From Prevotella sp. (GTDB lineage Bacteria > Bacteroidota > Bacteroidia > Bacteroidales > Bacteroidaceae), in the NCBI GenBank assembly GCA_017449025.1, contig JAFSKJ010000069.1, positions 1 to 64,000 of the forward strand: 64,000 nt of DNA, written 5' to 3'. A program made the translations under genes and the position numbers. Positions 43,199 to 52,847 of the stretch are shown piece after piece. The notes below the pieces were generated by a model, which did no database searches, was not told the DNA's origin, and was given only the letters and a program-made list of their open reading frames with translations. Position 1 is the first letter of the stretch. Each line of letters opens with the position of its first letter.

Positions 43199-43226
43199 AG
43201 GGGTGAAGTTTTTATTTGTAGTTTTT

Positions 43227-43350
43227 TTTTTGTAGGTTTGGTAGGTTTTTGTAGGTTTGGTAGGTTCGGTAGGTTTGGTAAGTGCGGTAGGTTTGGTAGG
43301 TTTGGTAGGTTCTTCCCTTCCCCACCTACCACACCTACCCCCCCCCACCT
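43227..43350. repeat. 9-bp array with inverted halves (copy 2)
   Basis: Same design and orientation as copy 1: GTAGGTTTG units, TTCTTCCC spacer, then CACCTACC units. It sits between the SpmA/SpmB-type gene and the four-helix-bundle start codon, so the two copies are direct repeats flanking that gene. Confidence 0.8.
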
Positions 43351-44581
43351 ACCCAAAGAACATATAGCAGATGGCGATGGCGGCTATCACTCCGGCCAGG
43401 TCGGCGAGGAGGCCGCAGGCCACGGCGTGGCGGGTGTAGCGTATGCCCACCGAGCCGAAATATACCGCTAATATATAAAAGGTGGTGTCGGTGCTGCCCT
43501 GGAACACACAGCTCAGGCGCCCCACAAACGAGTCGGCGCCGTAGGTGGTCATGGCGTCTACCATCATGCCACGGGCACCGCTGCCGGAGAGGGGTTTCAT
43601 GAGGGCCGTGGGCAGGGCGGCTACGAAGTCGCTGTTCATGCCTGTTGCCTCAACGCCCCACTTGATGCCGTCGATGAGCATGTCCATGGCCCCCGAGGCG
43701 CGGAACACACCTATGCCCACGAGGATGGCTACCAGATAGGGTATGATGCGGACGGCGGTGGAGAAGCCGTCCTTGGCACCCTCGATGAAAGCGTCGTAGA
43801 CGTTCACCTTCTTGCGCACGCCCGACAGTATGAACCCCACGATGATGGTCATCAGGAGTATATTCGCCACCGTTGTACTCACCTTGTTCATAGTGTCGCC
43901 ATCCATCTGCGAGAAGCCCCAGATGATGGCGGCAATCAAGGCGCATGCTCCGCCCAAGGTGAACAGCAGCGTGCGGTTCAACAGGTTGATGCGCTGGTAG
44001 AGCGAGGTGGCTATTATGCCCGCCAAGGTCGAGAAAAAGGTGGCCAGCAGTATGGGGATGAAGATGTCGGTAGGCTGTGCAGCACCTAACTGTACGCGGT
44101 AGACCATGATGCTGACGGGTATGAGCGTCAGCCCCGAGGTGTTAAGCACAAGGAACATAATCATGGGGTTTGAGGCCGTGTCCTTCTTCTTGTTCAGTTC
44201 CTGCAGCTGCTCCATGGCCTTCAGGCCGAGCGGCGTGGCTGCATTGTCCAAGCCGAGCATGTTGGCGGCAATGTTCATGAAGATGCTTCCCGTGACGGGG
44301 TGCCCCTTCGGAATGTCGGGGAACAACCTGGTGAACACAGGGCTCAGCGCCCTTGCAAACACACTGACCACACCGCCCTTCTCGCCAATCTTCATTATGC
44401 CGAGCCATAAGGCCAGCACGCCTGTCAGTCCGAGGGATATTTCAAAGGCCGTCTTCGACGACGAGAAGGTGGAGTCCATCATGGCGGGAAACACGTCGAA
44501 GTCGCCGAGGAACACCAGCTTTATCAGCGCCACGACGAAGGCGATGATAAAGAATGCTATCCAAATATAGTTGAGTACCAT
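43349..44581 (-). CDS. SpmA/SpmB-like nucleoside-recognition membrane protein
   Basis: Encodes 410 residues with about 11 transmembrane helices in two related halves (Gate/nucleoside-recognition domains), the fused SpmA-SpmB arrangement common in Bacteroidota. Motifs: NIAANMLGLDNAATPLGLKA (first half) and ALPTALMKPLSGSGARGMMV (second half). Spore maturation roles do not apply here. Substrate and function are unknown, though a transporter of nucleoside-like or peptidoglycan-related compounds is suggested for the family. It follows the helicase gene by 19 nt. Confidence 0.85.
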   Translation of the reverse strand: MVLNYIWIAFFIIAFVVALIKLVFLGDFDVFPAMMDSTFSSSKTAFEISLGLTGVLALWLGIMKIGEKGGVVSVFARALSPVFTRLFPDIPKGHPVTGSIFMNIAANMLGLDNAATPLGLKAMEQLQELNKKKDTASNPMIMFLVLNTSGLTLIPVSIMVYRVQLGAAQPTDIFIPILLATFFSTLAGIIATSLYQRINLLNRTLLFTLGGACALIAAIIWGFSQMDGDTMNKVSTTVANILLMTIIVGFILSGVRKKVNVYDAFIEGAKDGFSTAVRIIPYLVAILVGIGVFRASGAMDMLIDGIKWGVEATGMNSDFVAALPTALMKPLSGSGARGMMVDAMTTYGADSFVGRLSCVFQGSTDTTFYILAVYFGSVGIRYTRHAVACGLLADLAGVIAAIAICYMFFG

Positions 44582-44600
44582 AGTCTTTTCTTACTGAGAG

Positions 44601-46424
44601 TTATTTCTTTCGTGGTTTGCGGCGTGCCCAGCCCTCTTCGCTAAAGTCCGGAGCCTCACCGCGAAGCTTTACCGGCCTGTCCTCGAAGAACTGCCGCCAG
44701 TCGTCCTTGCGCTTGCTGCCGTAGTCGCTTTTCTTCGGAGCCTTCGGCTTGCCTTTCCTGTCAGCCTTCTGTGAGGTGCGCGGCTCGGCGCCTCCCTCGT
44801 CGGCATCGTTGCAGCGCACCTGCCGCCCGTGGTACCTTATGCCGGTGAGCTGGGTCATCACCTTGCGGGCATCCTTCTCCGGCACCTCGAAGTAGCTGAT
44901 GGTGTCGAGCAGGTCGATGTGCCCCACCTCCTGCCGCCCGCCTACGTAGCGGTTCAGCGTCTGCATAAGCTCGCCGGGATAGAAGCCGTCGCGCTTGCCA
45001 AGGTTGATGAACAGGCGGCGGAAGCCTTTCTGGGCCTTGTTCATGCGCTTCTGTCTGTCGCTCTGCGGCTTGACGCCCTTCTCCCTAGAGGGCACTGGGG
45101 GAATGGTGAGTTCCGGGGCATCGGCGTAGTAGGCAAGGAACTTCCCGAACTCCATTGAGACTATCTTCTTGATGATCTCCTCCTTGTCGATATACTCGAA
45201 ATAGCGGCTGATGTCGCCCATGAAGGGAGCTATCTCCTCGTCGTCGACGTCGGTCTTCACTATCTGGTCCATCACCTTGTAGAGCTGCTTCTTGCATATC
45301 TCTTCGGCGGTAGGTATGGCGGCCTCGACAAACTTCTTGCCTATCTCCTTCTCAATGTTGCGTATCTTGTGCTTCTCCTTCGAGTGCACTATGGATATGC
45401 TTGTGCCCTTCTTGCCTGCGCGGCCGGTACGTCCTGAGCGGTGGGTGTAGTTCTCTATGTCGTCGGGCAGGCCGAAGTTGATTACGTGCGTCAGGTCGTC
45501 GACATCGAGGCCGCGCGCCGCCACGTCGGTGGCCACGAGTAGCTGCACCGTGTGCTGGCGGAACTTCTGCATGGTCAGGTCGCGCTGCTGCTGCGACAGG
45601 TCGCCGTGCAGGGCTTCGGCGTTGTAGCCGTCCTTGATAAGCTTGTCGGCCACTTCCTGTGTCTCCAATTTCGTGCGGCAGAAGATGATGGCGAATATCT
45701 TGGGGTAGAAGTCCACTATGCGCTTCAGCGCCAGGTACTTGTCCTTGGCCTGTACCATGTAGTAGACGTGGTTAACATTCTCGGCGCCCTCGTTGCGTGA
45801 ACCAACGACGATGGTCTCGTAGTCCTTCAGGTATTTCTTTGCCACGCGCTCCACCTCGCGGCTCATCGTGGCCGAGAACATCAGCGTGGAGTGCTCTTCG
45901 GACAATGACTCGAATATCTCGTTGATGCTGTCGGAGAAGCCCATGTTCAGCATCTCGTCGGCCTCGTCGAGCACTATGTTGGTCACCTCCTCCAAATGGG
46001 CAAAGCCGCGGTTCTTGAGGTCGATGAGGCGGCCCGGCGTGGCCACGATAATCTGCACGCCCTTCTTCAGCGAACGCATCTGCGGCTCGATGGCAGCGCC
46101 GCCGTAGACGGCCTCCACGTGGATGCCCTCCATGTACTTTGCAAAGTCGCGCAGGTCGTCGGCTATCTGCAGACACAACTCACGTGTCGGTGAGAGAACC
46201 AAAGCCTGCGTCTCACGCCGTCCAGTGTCAATTCTCTGCAGCAACGGGATGCCGAATGCCGCCGTCTTGCCCGTACCCGTCTGGGCCAGGGCTATCACGT
46301 CGCGTCGCATCCCCAACAAGTAAGGAATCACTGCCTCCTGTACAGGCATGGGCTGTACAAATCCCATCTCTTCAATGGCGCGGCGAATCTCTTCGCTAAC
46401 GCCTAATTCTTCAAATGTCTTCAT
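44601..46424 (-). CDS. DEAD-box RNA helicase with DbpA-type RNA-binding domain
   Basis: Encodes 607 residues from ATG 46424 (MKTFEELGVSEEIRRAIEEM). The longer open frame upstream is not coding, since the promoter lies at 46432-46440. Motifs in order: Q-motif PMPVQ, AQTGTGKT (I), PTREL (Ia), TPGRLI (Ib), DEAD (II), SAT (III), HRSGRTGRAG (VI). A DbpA-like RNA-binding domain (about 470-545, NLGKRDGFYPGELMQTLNRY) and a basic Lys/Arg-rich tail follow. Acts in ribosome assembly or RNA remodelling, cold-inducible in many relatives. Confidence 0.92.
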   Translation of the reverse strand: MKTFEELGVSEEIRRAIEEMGFVQPMPVQEAVIPYLLGMRRDVIALAQTGTGKTAAFGIPLLQRIDTGRRETQALVLSPTRELCLQIADDLRDFAKYMEGIHVEAVYGGAAIEPQMRSLKKGVQIIVATPGRLIDLKNRGFAHLEEVTNIVLDEADEMLNMGFSDSINEIFESLSEEHSTLMFSATMSREVERVAKKYLKDYETIVVGSRNEGAENVNHVYYMVQAKDKYLALKRIVDFYPKIFAIIFCRTKLETQEVADKLIKDGYNAEALHGDLSQQQRDLTMQKFRQHTVQLLVATDVAARGLDVDDLTHVINFGLPDDIENYTHRSGRTGRAGKKGTSISIVHSKEKHKIRNIEKEIGKKFVEAAIPTAEEICKKQLYKVMDQIVKTDVDDEEIAPFMGDISRYFEYIDKEEIIKKIVSMEFGKFLAYYADAPELTIPPVPSREKGVKPQSDRQKRMNKAQKGFRRLFINLGKRDGFYPGELMQTLNRYVGGRQEVGHIDLLDTISYFEVPEKDARKVMTQLTGIRYHGRQVRCNDADEGGAEPRTSQKADRKGKPKAPKKSDYGSKRKDDWRQFFEDRPVKLRGEAPDFSEEGWARRKPRKK

Positions 46425-46431
46425 CTTGGAT

Positions 46432-46440
46432 GCAAAGTTA
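46432..46440 (-). promoter_or_regulatory. Promoter -7 element abutting the helicase ATG
   Basis: The minus strand reads TAACTTTGC ending 7 nt before the ATG, so the transcript would be nearly leaderless. It decides the start at 46424. Confidence 0.65.
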
Positions 46441-46513
46441 GTAAAAAACGAGAGAAATGCAAAAGGAAAACTTGTTTTTCTTTTCTTTTGTTGTGTATTA
46501 CGTTTTTTTCTTG

Positions 46514-46522
46514 TAATTTTGC
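46514..46522 (+). promoter_or_regulatory. Promoter -7 element for the LOG gene
   Basis: TAATTTTGC, divergent from the helicase promoter 74 bp away, with a leader of about 45 nt before ATG 46575. Confidence 0.65.
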
Positions 46523-46574
46523 ATCCTGTGTAATCAAATGGCGGGGGACGGCATGCCCTGCCACGTAGTGAATT

Positions 46575-47120
46575 ATGAAGATTTGTGTTTTTTGTTCTGC
46601 CAACGGGCAGATAGCTCCCGAGTACTTCGCAGCAGCGGAGGAGCTGGGGTTGTGGGCGGCCGAAGGCGGCCACACCATTGTCTACGGCGGCGTCAACCAG
46701 GGGCTGATGGAACAGCTGGCCAGCACCGCCCACCACAACGGGAGCCGCACCATAGGTGTCATACCCACCATAGTGGAGCAGCGCGGGCGGAGGAGTGAGT
46801 ATGTTGATGTGGAAATACCGTGCGACAACCTTTCCGACCGTAAACAGCTGATGATGGACATGTCCGACGTGTTCGTGGCTCTGCCAGGAGGCATAGGCAC
46901 GCTCGACGAGATATTCACCGTGGCGGCCTCGGCCACCATCGGCTACCACAGCCGTAAGGTGGTGCTACTCAACATCGGAGGCTTTTGGAACCCGCTGGTG
47001 AGCATGCTCGACAGCCTGGCCCAGAAGGGCATGATGAGAAACCCCTGGCAGGACTATCTTATGGTGGCGGACACCGTTGAGGAGATGGCCAGCCTCATTG
47101 GGCCTAATGAGGCCCATTAG
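46575..47120 (+). CDS. LOG-family protein (Rossmann, lysine-decarboxylase-like)
   Basis: Encodes 181 residues, TIGR00730 type. Motifs GGVNQGLMEQLA and LPGGIGTLDEIFTV (PGGxGTxxE) mark the nucleotide phosphoribohydrolase site of LOG proteins, which release cytokinin-like or other bases from nucleoside monophosphates. Physiological substrate in Bacteroidota is unknown. The last codons (GPNEAH) lie in the first units of a CCCATTAGC repeat array. Confidence 0.88.
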   Translation: MKICVFCSANGQIAPEYFAAAEELGLWAAEGGHTIVYGGVNQGLMEQLASTAHHNGSRTIGVIPTIVEQRGRRSEYVDVEIPCDNLSDRKQLMMDMSDVFVALPGGIGTLDEIFTVAASATIGYHSRKVVLLNIGGFWNPLVSMLDSLAQKGMMRNPWQDYLMVADTVEEMASLIGPNEAH

Positions 47121-47155
47121 CTCCATTAGCCCCATGAGCCCCATTAGCCCCACTC
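47095..47155. repeat. 9-bp CCCATTAGC array across a gene junction
   Basis: An inverted unit GGGCCTAATG is followed by CCCATTAGC, TCCATTAGC, CCCATGAGC and CCCATTAGC. It encodes the LOG C-terminus and the N-terminus (SPISP) of the methyltransferase. Confidence 0.7.
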
Positions 47156-48366
47156 TTCAATATATCCGCCTGCATGCCGCCGACGACGTACGCCAGCTGG
47201 CCCTGCACCCGCAGGCCGGCGACGATGTTGACGTGCCATTTGCCTTGCAGCAGATAGCCGGCAGACAGCGTGCCAGTGCCAAGCTCCCCACCTGGGCAGC
47301 CACCTACGACATAATCTTCCCTCCGCAGCTCTCCTTGGAGCAGTGCTCCAGCGAGGCCACGGCCCGCTACAAGAGACAATTGGTGGAGAGGCTGGGGGTA
47401 AGCTCCACATTTGTAGACCTCACCGGTGGCTTTGGCGTTGACTTTGCCATGATGGCTCCTTGCTTCAGCAAGGCAGTCTATGTGGAGCGCCAGGAGGAGC
47501 TTGCCGCTCTTGCCCGCCATAACTTCGGCGTCCTTGGCTTGTGTCAGGCCGAAGTGGTATGTGCCGATGCGGAAAACTATCTGCGGTCGATGGAACACGC
47601 CAGCCTCATCTTCGTAGACCCTGCGCGGCGTGACAGCCACGGCGCGCGCACCTACGGCATCAGCGACTGCACTCCCGACGTGGTCAGCCTGCGCCTACTT
47701 CTCGTTGAGAAGGCCGACAGCGTACTGCTGAAGCTCTCGCCCATGCTCGACTGGCGCAAGGCGGTAAGCGACATCGGCAGCGAGTATGTGCGAGAGGTGC
47801 ACATCGTGTCTGTTGGCAACGAGTGCAAGGAGCTGCTGCTGTTGATTGGGCAGGGAAGGGGTATGAGGCTGTTCTGCGTGAACGACGGGGAGACCTATGA
47901 GCCCCATAAGCCCCATGAGACCCATAAGACCCATGAACCCCATAAGCCCCATGAACCCCATAAGCCCCATAAGCCCCATAAGCCCCATAAGGTGGCTCCT
48001 AGCTCTTTTCTCTATGAGCCAAATACCTCGGTGATGAAGGCGGGCTGTTTTGAGGAGTTGGCGGCGCGCTTCGGCGTAAGCCAGATAGCTGCCAACAGCC
48101 ACCTGTTCACCTCAACGCCTTTGGCCACCGGATTTCCGGGGCGCACCTTCGTCATAGACAAAGTCACCTCGCTGAACAAGCGCGAGCTTAAGGCCAGCCT
48201 CAACGGCGTTTCCAAGGCGAACATAGCCGTGAGGAACTTCCCCCTGTCGGTGGCGGAGTTGCGCAAGCGGCTGAAAATAAGCGAGGGTGGCAGCATCTAC
48301 ATCTTTGCTACCACCCTCGCCTCGGGCAATCACATACTATTGATATGCCATAAGCCTACAGCTTAG
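47134..48366 (+). CDS. Class I SAM methyltransferase with THUMP-like domain
   Basis: Encodes 410 residues from ATG 47134. Other in-frame starts at 47077 and 47107 overlap the previous gene. Rossmann motif I is FVDLTGGFGVDFAM, and motif IV is LIFVDPARRD. The C-terminal THUMP-like domain contains ANSHLFTSTPLATGFPGRTF. Probably an RNA methyltransferase, with the modified base unknown. A 30-residue insertion of PHK/PHE/THK triplets (about residues 257-287) interrupts the link between the catalytic and THUMP-like parts and is encoded by a 9-bp repeat array. Confidence 0.8.
   Translation: MSPISPTLQYIRLHAADDVRQLALHPQAGDDVDVPFALQQIAGRQRASAKLPTWAATYDIIFPPQLSLEQCSSEATARYKRQLVERLGVSSTFVDLTGGFGVDFAMMAPCFSKAVYVERQEELAALARHNFGVLGLCQAEVVCADAENYLRSMEHASLIFVDPARRDSHGARTYGISDCTPDVVSLRLLLVEKADSVLLKLSPMLDWRKAVSDIGSEYVREVHIVSVGNECKELLLLIGQGRGMRLFCVNDGETYEPHKPHETHKTHEPHKPHEPHKPHKPHKPHKVAPSSFLYEPNTSVMKAGCFEELAARFGVSQIAANSHLFTSTPLATGFPGRTFVIDKVTSLNKRELKASLNGVSKANIAVRNFPLSVAELRKRLKISEGGSIYIFATTLASGNHILLICHKPTA
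47899..47991. repeat. 9-bp CCCCATAAG coding array
   Basis: About ten units of CCCCATAAG with CCCCATGAG/AA variants. In frame with the methyltransferase, so unit gain or loss changes the PHK tract length without frameshift. Confidence 0.85.
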
Positions 48367-48381
48367 GCCATGGCCATACTG

Positions 48382-49569
48382 TTAGTCGCACTTCTCTTCA
48401 ATCACCTCGCTGGTAACCTTCTGCTTAACCTTCTTGGTGGTAATCTTCGGAACCTCACGCTCGGCGTAGGTGGTCTCCTTGAAGTTACCCTCGCCGGTGA
48501 TGATCACGCAGCGGTTCTTGTCGTTCTCCTCAAACGGCTGCACGGTGTCGCCCTTTGAGTCGGTGGTTATGCGGTCGGCCTCAATGCCGTACTTGTTGAC
48601 GAGAGCATCCTTACACTCGGCGGCGCGGCGCTCTGAGTACATCTTGTTGAGCCTGGGGTTGCCGGTGCCCTTGTCAGCATAGCCTACAACCATGATCTTG
48701 GCATCCTTGTATTTCTTCATCAGGTCGGCCACGCGCTGCATCTGGCTGTTTCCGGCCTCGGCGGGGTCGCTCTTGCAGATGACGTAGAAAATCTGCTCCT
48801 TCATGTCCACATCCTTCTCCACAGGATATTTCTCCTTCACCATAACAGTGTCGGGAACGTCTACCCATACCTCTTCCTCTATCTGGCGCACCACACGGGT
48901 GGGCTTCTGGTATCTGTGGCCGAAGCGGTAGCTTATGCCAATCATGCCGCTGATCATCCAGTCGTCGGCATCGTTGGTCTTGACGTTGAAGCGGTCGCCC
49001 ATGTTGTTGGCATCAATCTCAAGCGAGACGCCGAAAGGTTTATCGACGTTGGTCTCTAAGCGCAGACCGGCGCGCAGGTTATGGGTGAGGTGGTGCCTGT
49101 CGTCGTTCCAGGCCAGCGGGGCCAGCTGGGGCTGGGCGGCGGTAATCTCGGTCAGGTCGTCGAACTTCCATGCGTTCACCAGTCCCAAGCCTCCCACGAA
49201 GATAAGGTTAATCGGACGGAAGGTGTTCTTCGACAACAGGTTCGACAGGTTGATAAGCAGGTCGGCGTTGGTGGTCAGGAAGTTCCACTTGTAGTCACGG
49301 TCGAGGGCCTCGAAGCGCCCCTTGGCCTGCAGTCCCTGTACGTGGAGGCGTGCTCCCACGACGGGAGAGAAATAGCGGCCGAAGGAGATGGCACCCGTGG
49401 GCATGAGCAACTTGTCAATCTTTGCGTCGGTGACAGTCCATTGGATACCCCCCTGTGCTTCCACATAGTTGTACGACTTCAGGCCGCAGCCTTTGTCGGT
49501 CTTGTCTTGCGCCATCGCAGCAACAGACGTGAGCAGCGCCGTGGCTGCCAATAATAAAACCTTTTTCAT
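48382..49569 (-). CDS. OmpA-family outer-membrane protein
   Basis: Encodes 395 residues. Signal peptide MKKVLLLAATALLTSVAAMA. An N-terminal eight-stranded beta-barrel (about 30-225, ending GISYRFGHRY), a linker, and a C-terminal OmpA-like peptidoglycan-binding domain (about 265-365) with MKKYKDAKIMVVGYADKGTG and NKMYSERRAAECKDAL follow. It anchors the outer membrane to the wall. The C-terminal tail after the OmpA domain (TTKKVKQKVTSEVIEEKCD) is an extra. Convergent with the methyltransferase gene, with a 15-nt gap. Confidence 0.9.
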   Translation of the reverse strand: MKKVLLLAATALLTSVAAMAQDKTDKGCGLKSYNYVEAQGGIQWTVTDAKIDKLLMPTGAISFGRYFSPVVGARLHVQGLQAKGRFEALDRDYKWNFLTTNADLLINLSNLLSKNTFRPINLIFVGGLGLVNAWKFDDLTEITAAQPQLAPLAWNDDRHHLTHNLRAGLRLETNVDKPFGVSLEIDANNMGDRFNVKTNDADDWMISGMIGISYRFGHRYQKPTRVVRQIEEEVWVDVPDTVMVKEKYPVEKDVDMKEQIFYVICKSDPAEAGNSQMQRVADLMKKYKDAKIMVVGYADKGTGNPRLNKMYSERRAAECKDALVNKYGIEADRITTDSKGDTVQPFEENDKNRCVIITGEGNFKETTYAEREVPKITTKKVKQKVTSEVIEEKCD

Positions 49570-49603
49570 ACTCTTATAGCATTAGTTGTTTGTTATTCGT
49601 TGT

Positions 49604-49612
49604 GCAAAAGTA
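49604..49612 (-). promoter_or_regulatory. Promoter -7 element for the OmpA-family gene
   Basis: The minus strand reads TACTTTTGC, about 35 nt before ATG 49569. Confidence 0.6.
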
Positions 49613-49666
49613 ATGTAACTTTATGAAAAAAACAAATTTTTCTTTCTTTTTTTGGAAAAATAGGTG

Positions 49667-49675
49667 TAACTTTGC
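49667..49675 (+). promoter_or_regulatory. Promoter -7 element for the GNAT-like gene
   Basis: TAACTTTGC, about 28 nt before ATG 49704. Divergent from the OmpA promoter. Confidence 0.65.
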
Positions 49676-49703
49676 CACATAATTCAGGAAAATGTTGTGA
49701 ATC

Positions 49704-50858
49704 ATGGCATCTGTAGAGATAAAAAGAGTAGAAACGAAGAAGGACCTCGTAGCCTTCATCGACTTTCATTATGAGTTATACAAGGGCAACAAGTACGATG
49801 CTCCCAACCTGTTCAGCGACGAGATGAACACGCTGAGCAGCGACAAGAATGCTGCCTTCGAGTTTTGCGAGGCTGAGTATTTCATGGCTTATAAAGAAGG
49901 CCGCTTGGTGGGGCGCGTGGCCGCCATCATCAACCACCGGTACAACGAACAGTGGCAGCGCAAGGCAGTGCGCTTCGGATGGATAGACCTGGTGAACGAC
50001 GCCGACGTGATGCGGGCACTGCTTGGAGCCGTCGAGGACTACGGACGCAAGAAGGGCATGACGGAGATTATTGGGCCATTAGGCTTCACCGACATGGACC
50101 CCGAGGGAATGCTGACAAGGGGCTTCGACCAGCTCGGAACCATGGCCACCATTTACAACTATGAGTACTACCCGCAGCTGATGGAGAAGATGGAGGGCTA
50201 CGAGAAGGACAACGACTACGTGGAATACAAAGCCTTCGTGCCGAAGGGCGACATGCCGGAAAAATTCTCGAAGGTGGCCCAGATGGTGGAGAAACGCTAC
50301 AACCTGCACTGTCCGCAGCTCAAACGCAGCCAGGTGTTCGGCCCTGACGGCTACGGTCGCAAGGTGCTTGATGTGGTGAACAAAACCTTCGGCGACCTGT
50401 ATGGCTACTCACAGATGACCGACCGCCAGATAGACACCTACGTGAAGGAATACTTCAAGTTCTTCTCGATGGACATGATATGCGTGATTGAAGACTGGAA
50501 CACACCCGAGCACAAGGTGGTGGGCGTGGGCATCAGCATACCCTCGCTCACACGAGCACTGCAGAAGTGCCGCAAGGGGCGCCTGCTGCCATTCGGCTGG
50601 TGGCACATCTTCCGCGCACTCTACATGAAGAAGACCGACATCGTTGACTGCCTGCTCGTAGGAGTGCTGCCCGAATACCGCAGCAAGGGCGCCAACGCCC
50701 TGCTCTTCTACAACCTCATACCCATCTACCAGAAGCACGGCTTCAAGTGGGGCGAGACACATGTGCACATGGAGAGCAACACCGCCGTGCAGGCACAGTG
50801 GCAATACTTAGAGAACGAGCAGCACAAGCGCCGCCGCTGCTACAAGAAGCAGTTGTAG
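49704..50858 (+). CDS. GNAT-like N-acetyltransferase of unknown substrate
   Basis: Encodes 384 residues, resembling the YghO-type family found across Bacteroidota: two GNAT-like halves, with EAEYFMAYKEGRLVGRVAAI in the first and LLVGVLPEYRSKGANALLFY (acetyl-CoA binding region) in the second, plus GWIDLVNDADVMRALLGAVE. Cytoplasmic. The substrate is unknown. It precedes parE by 21 nt and may share its transcript. Confidence 0.78.
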   Translation: MASVEIKRVETKKDLVAFIDFHYELYKGNKYDAPNLFSDEMNTLSSDKNAAFEFCEAEYFMAYKEGRLVGRVAAIINHRYNEQWQRKAVRFGWIDLVNDADVMRALLGAVEDYGRKKGMTEIIGPLGFTDMDPEGMLTRGFDQLGTMATIYNYEYYPQLMEKMEGYEKDNDYVEYKAFVPKGDMPEKFSKVAQMVEKRYNLHCPQLKRSQVFGPDGYGRKVLDVVNKTFGDLYGYSQMTDRQIDTYVKEYFKFFSMDMICVIEDWNTPEHKVVGVGISIPSLTRALQKCRKGRLLPFGWWHIFRALYMKKTDIVDCLLVGVLPEYRSKGANALLFYNLIPIYQKHGFKWGETHVHMESNTAVQAQWQYLENEQHKRRRCYKKQL

Positions 50859-50879
50859 GTATCAATACTTTTTAGAATA

Positions 50880-52847
50880 ATGGAAGACCAGAACATCAAC
50901 ACCCCGCAGCAGTCACCAGACACCATACAATACAACGACGACAACATCCAGACGCTCACCGGACTGGAGCATATACGCCTGCGACCGGGCATGTACATAG
51001 GAAGGCTAGGCGACGGCTCGTCGTCGGAAGACGGCATCTACGTGCTGTTGAAGGAGGTGTTCGACAACTCCATAGACGAGTTCAAGATGCACGCCGGCGA
51101 CCGCATAGAGGTGAACGTGGAGGACAACCTGCGCATCTCAGTGCGCGACTATGGCCGCGGCATACCGCAAGGCAAGCTCATAGAATCGGTGAGCATACTG
51201 AACACCAGCGGAAAGTTCGACTCAAAGGCTTTCAAGAAGAGCATCGGACTGAACGGAGTGGGCGTGAAGGCCGTAAACGCACTGAGCTCACATTTCCAGG
51301 TGGCCAGCTACCGCGACGGCAAGGTGCGCCGCGCCACCTTCGAACAGGGGAAGCTGATTAGCGACACCACCGAACCGTCGCAGGACGAGAACGGCACATA
51401 CATCTACTTCGAACCGGACGCCACAAAGTTCGTGAACTATAATTTCCACGACGAGATAGTGGAGAACATGCTCCGCAACTACACCTACCTGAACACGGGC
51501 CTTACCATAATGTACAACGGGCGGCGGATAATCTCGCGACACGGCCTTGAGGACTTGCTCAAGGACCGCATGACCACCGATGCCCTCTACCCCATCATTC
51601 ACCTCCAGGGCGATGACATAGAGATTGCACTCACACACGCCAACCAGTATGGCGAGGAGTACTACTCTTTCGTCAACGGCCAGCACACCACACAGGGCGG
51701 CACCCACCAGAGTGCCTTCAAGGAGCATATCGCTCGCACCATCAAAGAGTTCTTCGGCAAGTATGAGTACAGCGACATACGTACGGGCATAGTGGCTGCC
51801 ATTGCCATCAACGTTGAGGAGCCGATGTTCGAGAGCCAGACAAAAATCAAGCTCGGTTCGCTGACAATGGCCCCCGACGGTGTGAGCATCAACAAGTACG
51901 TGGGCGACTTCATCAAGCAGGAGGTGGACAACTATCTGCACATACACCAGGACGTGGCCGAGGCCATAGAGAACAAGGTGAAGGAGAGCGAACGCGACCG
52001 CAAGGCCATGGCCGGCGTCACCAAGCTGGCACGTGAGCGCGCCAAGAAGGCCAACCTGCACAACCGCAAGCTGCGCGACTGCCGCATACACTTCAGCGAT
52101 GCCAAGAACGAGCGCAAGGAGGAGTCGTGCATATTCATCACCGAGGGCGACTCGGCCAGCGGCTCCATAACCAAGAGCCGCGACGTGAACACACAGGCGG
52201 TGTTCTCGCTGAGGGGAAAGCCACTGAACACTTTCGGGCTGACAAAGAAGGTGGTCTACGAGAACGAGGAGTTCAACCTCTTGCAGGCTGCCTTGGACAT
52301 CGAGGACGGTCTGGACACGCTGAGATACAACAAGGTGATAGTGGCCACCGATGCCGATGTCGACGGCATGCACATCCGCCTGCTCATCATCACCTTCTTC
52401 CTCCAGTTCTTCCCCGAGCTTATCAAGAAGGGGCACGTCTACGTGCTGCAGACACCGCTGTTCCGCGTACGCAACCGACGCACGAAAATCAAGAACAAAC
52501 AGGTGCTGGCCGACGAGGACAGCAGGAAGGCAAGCCTTAGCGCCAAAGGCAAGAACGACTTCATCACCCGCTATTGCTATAGCGACGACGAGCGCCTGAA
52601 GGCCATCAGCGACCTTGGCCCCGACCCCGAGATAACCCGCTTCAAGGGGCTTGGAGAAATATCGCCGGAGGAGTTCGCCGGATTCATAGGCCCCGACATT
52701 CGCCTGGAACAGGTGACCCTTCATAAGACCGACCAAGTGCAGAAGCTCCTGGAGTACTACATGGGAAAGAACACCATGGAGCGCCAGAACTTCATCATCG
52801 ACAACCTTGTCATAGAAGAAGACAAACCCGAGGAGGATGCAGCATGA
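50880..52847 (+). CDS. parE: DNA topoisomerase IV subunit B
   Basis: Encodes 655 residues. The GHKL ATPase has [17 protein letters not shown] and [13 protein letters not shown]. The transducer domain has QTKIKLGS, and the TOPRIM has [11 protein letters not shown] and DADVDGMHI. With ParA-type subunit ParC it decatenates daughter chromosomes. ParE rather than GyrB is chosen from length and the Bacteroidota context ahead of an S41 protease. The next gene overlaps by 4 nt. The coaD gene that I recall between these two in Bacteroides is not present. Confidence 0.88.
   Translation: MEDQNINTPQQSPDTIQYNDDNIQTLTGLEHIRLRPGMYIGRLGDGSSSEDGIYVLLKEVFDNSIDEFKMHAGDRIEVNVEDNLRISVRDYGRGIPQGKLIESVSILNTSGKFDSKAFKKSIGLNGVGVKAVNALSSHFQVASYRDGKVRRATFEQGKLISDTTEPSQDENGTYIYFEPDATKFVNYNFHDEIVENMLRNYTYLNTGLTIMYNGRRIISRHGLEDLLKDRMTTDALYPIIHLQGDDIEIALTHANQYGEEYYSFVNGQHTTQGGTHQSAFKEHIARTIKEFFGKYEYSDIRTGIVAAIAINVEEPMFESQTKIKLGSLTMAPDGVSINKYVGDFIKQEVDNYLHIHQDVAEAIENKVKESERDRKAMAGVTKLARERAKKANLHNRKLRDCRIHFSDAKNERKEESCIFITEGDSASGSITKSRDVNTQAVFSLRGKPLNTFGLTKKVVYENEEFNLLQAALDIEDGLDTLRYNKVIVATDADVDGMHIRLLIITFFLQFFPELIKKGHVYVLQTPLFRVRNRRTKIKNKQVLADEDSRKASLSAKGKNDFITRYCYSDDERLKAISDLGPDPEITRFKGLGEISPEEFAGFIGPDIRLEQVTLHKTDQVQKLLEYYMGKNTMERQNFIIDNLVIEEDKPEEDAA

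Noticed and set aside
46425..46949. Long N-terminal extension of the helicase frame
   Set aside because: It runs antisense to the LOG gene and across the helicase promoter. The Q-motif region begins right after ATG 46424.
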